64,000 bases of DNA from Paragonimus westermani (taxonomy: Eukaryota > Platyhelminthes > Trematoda > Plagiorchiida > Troglotrematidae): assembly GCA_008508345.1 (NCBI GenBank), contig QNGE01003631.1, positions 1-64,000 of the forward strand. The letters are read 5' to 3'. Every line of letters starts with the position of its first letter. Position 1 is the stretch's first letter. The notes under the pieces were generated by a model, which made no database searches, was not told the origin of the DNA, and was given only the letters and a program-made list of their open reading frames with translations. The translations under genes and the position numbers were made by a program. Below, piece by piece: positions 58,578-64,000 of the stretch.

Positions 58578-58593
58578 CACACACACACACACA
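58578..58593. repeat. CA dinucleotide microsatellite
   Basis: Eight CA units, just beyond the 5' end of the gypsy gag. Confidence 0.9.
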
Positions 58594-59326
58594 AAACAGA
58601 CGTCAACTCACGTTTTTAGGTTTCGAGTGCAAATGAAGAGAAATGTAAGTACTGCTCACTTTGTGTGACTTTCCGGTAAGCACACTGGCTAGTTTTAGTG
58701 TCTAAGTGTCGACAGATAGGAATAATTAGGAATGGCAGTGCCATATTACACTTGTTCATGGGCAGTAGGCAGATTTCGGTAGGTGGAAGTAAATCGATGT
58801 GTACAAGCTGTGGGATGTTCATACTTGATAAGTCTTGAGACGTCATAAACATATCGTTCATAAGTCGGAGTATAGTCAATGCAATCCGATGACCCATCGC
58901 CGGCCATTCCAGCCGAGTACCTTATGTATTCGGCCGATGAAAATATGCGAACTACCCTCATCTTGCAGTATTCTGCTAACCATCTCGGGGAAATGTTACA
59001 GTCATTTGCTAGTCCTTACTAAACAACTTAGAAATGATCACTTGAACTTGTGTAAAATTGGAAGACGAGCCATAAGGATGCGCTTGTGGGTGTGTTAGGA
59101 ACAGCATACCTCCGTAATTGCTACAGCAGAATTGAAACACAACAATCCTAAAGAGTACTCATCAGGGCTTTCCAGGCCATACAGATTAACCTGCACGAGC
59201 TTCGAAAAGTATCCGGAAAAATGCCAATTTTGCAGTTGTGCTCGAAATCGCACACCTCGTCAAATATATTGGACACAGCAAGTGTGAAGCTGGATAAACT
59301 TCACAGGAAGTTTGCATTGCCCATAA

Positions 59327-59340
59327 ATATATATATATAT
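59327..59340. repeat. AT dinucleotide microsatellite
   Basis: Seven AT units in AT-rich sequence. Confidence 0.85.
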
Positions 59341-62159
59341 GCCGGTCATAAGCTAGTTGCACTGATTAACCCGAAAAGTATTCACTCTAATTCGCACGAA
59401 ACTGAGACCACTGCCTTAGTATCAGAAATCCATTTTGAACAATCCCCCATATATAATGTCGTACGTGATATACCTCATCTTGAGACGTTTGTTGCGAACC
59501 AGAGTGCACAAAGATACGTTAATCGTGTCTGGGGCCTGAAGTGAACGCAAAATCGAATCATCCCTAGCTCACTTCCTTCAGGTGGTCTGTTGTCGCGGTC
59601 ATCAGAAGACCTTACGAATTATCAGTATGTCGAAACAATATTCAGTAGTCCACATGGTGCATATGATATAGTTTTAAGAGTAAAAGTATCTAACCTTTAC
59701 TGCTTTTATCACAAGTTGGTTTGATAACCGTCTTTGGAATTTCAGTCACAGCTTCCAGCTTTCGACAGACTATTACCTGATTGCTATGGCCTGTATACTA
59801 AATAAGCCGTAGACGTCCGGAAAGAACAGTACTCGATAATCTCCGTCCAATAAGCGGTCAAATTTCTTGATCGACTGCCCGAAGCTTATCAGTTCGAGCT
59901 TTGCAGTGGCCAAGTAGACCGAATGCGACTTACGTGAGGGACGGTGCGTTTCGCCCGGCAAGACACACTCTTGGCAGAAAATACAGTCTACTTGTTATGT
60001 AGGAGCTGATGAAAAAGATTAGTCGCACCAATTCACGGTTTACATGGTGATATCTTGGTCGATGTAACATGAAAACCGGACGTCCTGTCCTCGATCGTGT
60101 CTATGCTCGTGAACCAAATCTGTGCAACGTGGAGACAAGGGGGACAGCGTTCTCCTGAATTAAAGGTCCTACAGGACGTGGCAACAGAAGCAGGCGTGAG
60201 ACCAAGGTCCAGTAAGACATGCACACGGCATATGCTACAGAAAACCAAAATGACCCAAACAACAAGTTAGCAAACCGTGCTACACAAATAGTCAAGGTCA
60301 TACTGGAAAAGTGTTCATTGGGTGACAAAAAGTGAAAGTCGAAGGATTTCGGCAGTATTTTATGTAGATGGCACTTGGAGAATGTGGAAGTAAAACTATG
60401 GGGATAAACGAAGGCAGGAAGCCTCGAGATTTTGTAGACAACTGAGCGGACACCTGGAAGCACTTTTATGATGATTCAAAAAACGACCGAATGTTGCAGG
60501 TTCCCGAATCGTCCAAATGGTACAGCATTTCCAGTTTTCGGACGTTGCAAAACATTCTATCGTTCAGCGATTTCTTGGAAATCAGTGAATAGAGTGCAAC
60601 ACTACATGATAAAAGTGTGTAAAATAGTCGGGCGGACCAGGACAGACATTTCAATGTGTAGTTTTTTTTGCAATCAATAATTTTGTGTTAACCTATAAAA
60701 TGTACGACGCTGGCGAACAGCGACTGTCATACAGCAAAGCAAACTTTCGACTAACGGCAAATTCCCGTACAAAATAAAATCCGTTGGGCCCTAGTGGTTG
60801 ATGGTGTTGACTGGCGTTTTGATTCTCCTGCTGTTAGTCACTGGGATGAAACATGGAACGCCTGATTTGCACGGTTCGACGGGTCATGCAAACTTCTATG
60901 AGGCAACCGGTGATGCCGGAAGAGACTCATCGCATTCACTTGACACAAACTGGCGGGATCCTGAATGACAGACACTCCGTTCCTGTGCACGACAATCCGA
61001 GCACCCACTCGGTATTGCCACCCAACGAACTATTATTCTCGAGACCGAACCCTAGCCCCCTGTGCACTCACACCAAGCCACTGGGTAGGTAGACGAAAGG
61101 ATGGAGTTGGACGCAACACCTGGTCAGCGTGTTCCGAGGGAACTGGATCAGGGGTTATTTGCCCTTCAACAAAGCATACCATAAAGGGCTGTGGTTGAAC
61201 GAGACGTGAAGAGTGGTAACCTGATCCTGCTGGTCGGGCGCCCTCGAGCAGCAGACTCACGGTTCAAGGCCTCGGTGGATAAAGTAGTAAGGGATGCCGG
61301 TTGTCACGCATTTGAGGAAAAACGAAGGCATAACCAGAAAAGTTATGGCACCCATATGTCCGCCCGACGAGGCAGGGGTTGCTATTGACGAAGGCGAGTA
61401 CCGTTCATGGATAAAATGACCGACCGCGACAAACACCCAACCCGCAGCTATCTGAATGTTGAGTAATCGTGCTGGCCTTGGGGATCGGCATTGTGGTAGC
61501 TGCTTGCGTTTTGCGGGGCGAAGGTTGTGTATGTACCCCATCTATACCCTTCTTATTAACCTTTTTTCCGCATTCGGAATCCTCTCGGAAGCAATTATAT
61601 GCTTCCTCTGCGAAAAACGCGCGTCATTTGTTGTTCGTGCGACAAAAACTGAGTTCGATATATTACCAACTCTTAATATTGCTCGTTGATTTTGTTGAGG
61701 TATGTTGCTTTATTTCCAAATCGCCGAACTTTGATTGGTGTTGAGAAGTGGCCCTACGCTTTGCTCTCTCCCCTAAACAAACTGCATTATTCATCTCTGT
61801 TCTTACAACAACTGCTGTTGGCGTTTCACTTACCCCCATTTAGTCTGAGCCTTGTAAACTTCTAAATGCCGGAATTAGACATTTTTCTTCTATGTTTTTA
61901 CTTCAGTAACTTGCAATTTTACATTGTTTCTCAGTGCCCGAACAGTCGCCTTGCTCCGACCCAATCAGTGACCATTTGCTTGAGTGGGCTTAATCCCGTT
62001 TCAGCGCTCACCACTGTTGAGTGGTGCCGGTGTTGTTGACCTGTCATACAGGCACGTTCATTGTTTGAATTCCGAGGATTTTCATATTTGAGGTGAGAGA
62101 TTCACTTTCGTTGTACATTAGTACCCTGTTGAGTCCGGTTATTACGAGCTCCTTCTAAC

Positions 62160-62410
62160 CAACCGTTTCGAGGATAAATTATCTCCGTCGTTGAACCTTG
62201 GGAGAGGCATTTACTGGATCAGCAGATTACGCGTAACTCGGTGTGAACATGAATCGTTGGCGAGCGATTTAGTATGTATCCTCGTTGAACTGGTACCCGA
62301 CTAACCCCAGTTTCACAAGTGCCTTCTTTCTAGAATAGTTTATCTTCTCCGCCGCTATATATTGCGAGAGACATTCAATGGATTGCCAGATTACTCCTTG
62401 AATCAACAAC
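62160..62410. repeat. diverged tandem duplication, period about 164 bases
   Basis: ATTATCTCCGTCGTTG and GGGAGAGGCATTTACTGGAT (62174-62222) recur as TTATCTTCTCCGCCGC and GCGAGAGACATTCAATGGAT (62338-62386), each followed by a CAGATTAC block. Identity is about two-thirds by eye, so the duplication is old or the match is loose. Confidence 0.45.
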
Positions 62411-63185
62411 GGAATCTTCGTTACTTCCGGTGTCATCTGGCTCTGTGATCGAAGGAAAGCTGAAAGTTTGCTGGTGGACCGGTGCAGTTCTGTCAAACAA
62501 AGCTTTTATAACCTATGCTCCATCATTTTTCTGAAAGTTGCAACGTGATAACCCTCGATGTTTCCAAAATCCTGAGCTCTCCACAACATAGTTGTAATTC
62601 TGTTGCCACCGTACCCATTAATTTTAATGATTGAATGCAACTGCTCTACAACTCATTAATATCACGGTCAGTGTTCAACTGTGTGTACCGCAAGTTCACT
62701 TACCATCATACTGTCAATATACCACCTCCAGTGTTGTCGACCACACTCTCTGAAATAACATTTTCTTTAGTAGTAATCGTTGAGAAGGTTTGTGTAAACT
62801 CTCGTGGACGTCCTACTTTTCTGACGGCTGACGTGCAGTTGTACTGAAGACCCTGTTGCATCCGCTTTCTCAGCACTCCAACTTGCATCCGTTGTAGTCA
62901 GCCTGCTTGTACGGATGCTGACCCTTTAAATGCAGTTCTTCCATATATTGGCTGGTCTTCCCACTACGATTTCCAGATTGTGCCAGCATAAGACCGAGGC
63001 GTATGTATCACCCAGCAGGGTAACTAGCAACGTGATGGGTCAAAGGTGCTGTTTTATTTATCGGAACGCCTGCATTGCTTTACAGTCCGCCAACTGGAAG
63101 CTGTGATTCAACTTTTTATTCTGAATGTCCAATTCCATTTATTACTTTGCCCCCTAAGCTGCCTTGCACATGCTCCGAAGGGACT

Positions 63186-63352
63186 CAGCGATTCAGCGAT
63201 TGATAAGCGGATTCGAGGCAGTGGCCCAAGGTTCCGGGATCCAGTCAGTTTACCTTGCTCGGTGTCAGCGGGCGTCTGTTGATCTGAAAGACGATCATTG
63301 AAAACAGGGTGTAGCACCGCTGTTGGGGATTATAATGAATACCAAGAACGAA
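63186..63352 (-). mobile_element. orphan 3' end of the CR1-like LINE
   Basis: The reverse complement matches 49291-49458, the 3' UTR of the CR1-like element, at roughly 85%. It ends in two perfect tandem octamers AATCGCTG (complement of 63186-63193 and 63194-63201). No coding sequence is attached on the upstream side (63353 onward), so this is an extremely 5'-truncated insertion of only ~167 bases, typical of LINE retrotransposition. No clear target-site duplication was seen. Confidence 0.8.
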
Positions 63353-63354
63353 GT

Positions 63355-64000
63355 GGGACACCGTGGATGAGACCGCGGACCTCAACCGCAGTCGTCGTTG
63401 GAATAGACTGACAACTGAACGAATATGTCGTAAGCTGTGATTTGACGCCATGAGTTCCGAACTTGGAATGGGCTTGTCCAAACAATAATCGAGGATTAAA
63501 AATATGTGGACCGACAATTTTAACTTCAATAGATGTACACTTGTCTAGTCCAACACCTGATCGAGACACTGGTAAAGTGATGAGGTACCGGAAGTAAGAC
63601 CAGTGAAACCGGTCATGTCGGGTCCATAATTTTTAGTTAAAAAACTATTTACAAAAAATCTCGGTGCAAGCAGCCAGCATGTCGAAGAACTGGAGCCTTC
63701 AAGAATAGACGATATCAACAAAATGTGGCGCGTTGTTTGAAAGATGCCAGCTTTTATTGCGTGCTAGTGCATATCCCATTTTTGCCTATTAATCACTCAA
63801 ATTGACGAACTATTTATTGTATTTTATCGTATTTACTTGCTTGAGACCTTCTGAACATAACCTATCGACAAAAGTCGAATATTATATGGTAATGTCCGCT
63901 AAGTCAGCCAATCTTCAGAAAGTGCCAGCTGTCAAGCGATCATTCCTGCGCAAAAAAGCATGACGACGATGAAGAGGGGTGTAAAATCTTCAGATTGTTC
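63355..64000. other. no recognised gene
   Basis: Two overlapping minus-strand frames (63245-63569) span the LINE 3' end and unrelated sequence; no motif. The last 400 bases show nothing identifiable. Confidence 0.4.

Larger units (their letters stand above)
58475..63180. other. no recognised gene
   Basis: It contains an (AC)n run, an AT run and a diverged tandem duplication at 62.16-62.41 kb. A stretch of higher GC at 60.8-61.5 kb looks repeat-derived, but I cannot name the family. ORFs up to 120 codons show no motif. Confidence 0.4.

Noticed and set aside
60785..60850. tRNA-like stretch GGGCCCTAGTGGTTGATGG with a GATTCTCC element
   Set aside because: The B-box is poor, no cloverleaf can be drawn, and I found no second copy in the window.
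61033..61541. Minus-strand frames of 75-94 codons in GC-richer sequence
   Set aside because: They look repeat-derived, but I could not match a family or find a second copy here.
1..64000. CRISPR arrays, bacterial operons, ribosome binding sites, intact tRNA or rRNA genes
   Set aside because: None seen; the sequence is eukaryotic, and the tRNA-like segments are SINE heads.

Overview
The window reads as nuclear DNA of a flatworm, most likely a trematode. It is moderately AT-rich, has no bacterial gene density or operon structure, and is filled with decayed retroelements of the kinds that dominate fluke genomes: Penelope-like elements (PLEs) with a GIY-YIG endonuclease, CR1-like and RTE-like LINEs, Ty3/gypsy LTR elements, and tRNA-derived SINEs, one family of which carries a hammerhead ribozyme fold as the schistosome S-m-alpha family does. 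I recognise no intact host gene, tRNA, rRNA or CRISPR. Almost all short ORFs look like chance.

Layout: a PLE-type hammerhead 3' half (1-57); an RTE-like LINE 3' end on the minus strand (1.44-2.29 kb); SINE relics at 2.95-3.09 and 4.66-4.79 kb; a heavily decayed PLE (11.05-12.01 kb); a 34-bp-arm palindrome with the window's only N base (14.39-14.49 kb); a hammerhead SINE relic (15.8 kb). A TE island at 18.2-23.1 kb holds a near-complete but broken PLE followed by a Ty3/gypsy pol on the same strand. A second RTE-like copy lies at 25.99-26.76 kb, inverted relative to the first. SINE relics occur at 28.97-29.11, 29.83-29.98 and 34.09-34.23 kb; a much decayed CR1-like reverse transcriptase at 30.6-31.1 kb; a hammerhead with both core halves at 37.57-37.65 kb. 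From 37.7 to 46.4 kb I see nothing identifiable. A second TE island covers 46.4-58.5 kb: two CR1-like LINEs head to head (46.4-46.8 minus; 47.3-49.46 plus), then a minus-strand Ty3/gypsy element (53.9-58.5 kb) split inside its reverse transcriptase by a 1.57-kb PLE flanked by a perfect 10-bp target-site duplication. An orphan 3' end of the same CR1-like family sits at 63.19-63.35 kb.

The genes do not form a host pathway. They are layers of insertion. All coding elements carry stops, frameshifts, deletions or changed catalytic residues, so none looks autonomous. The most interesting content is the RNA-level machinery: two kinds of hammerhead motif, one on a dispersed SINE and one of the PLE type, in a window that also holds three separate PLE lineages and LINEs that could have mobilised the SINEs. 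Assignments come from reading motifs by eye; no database search was run.
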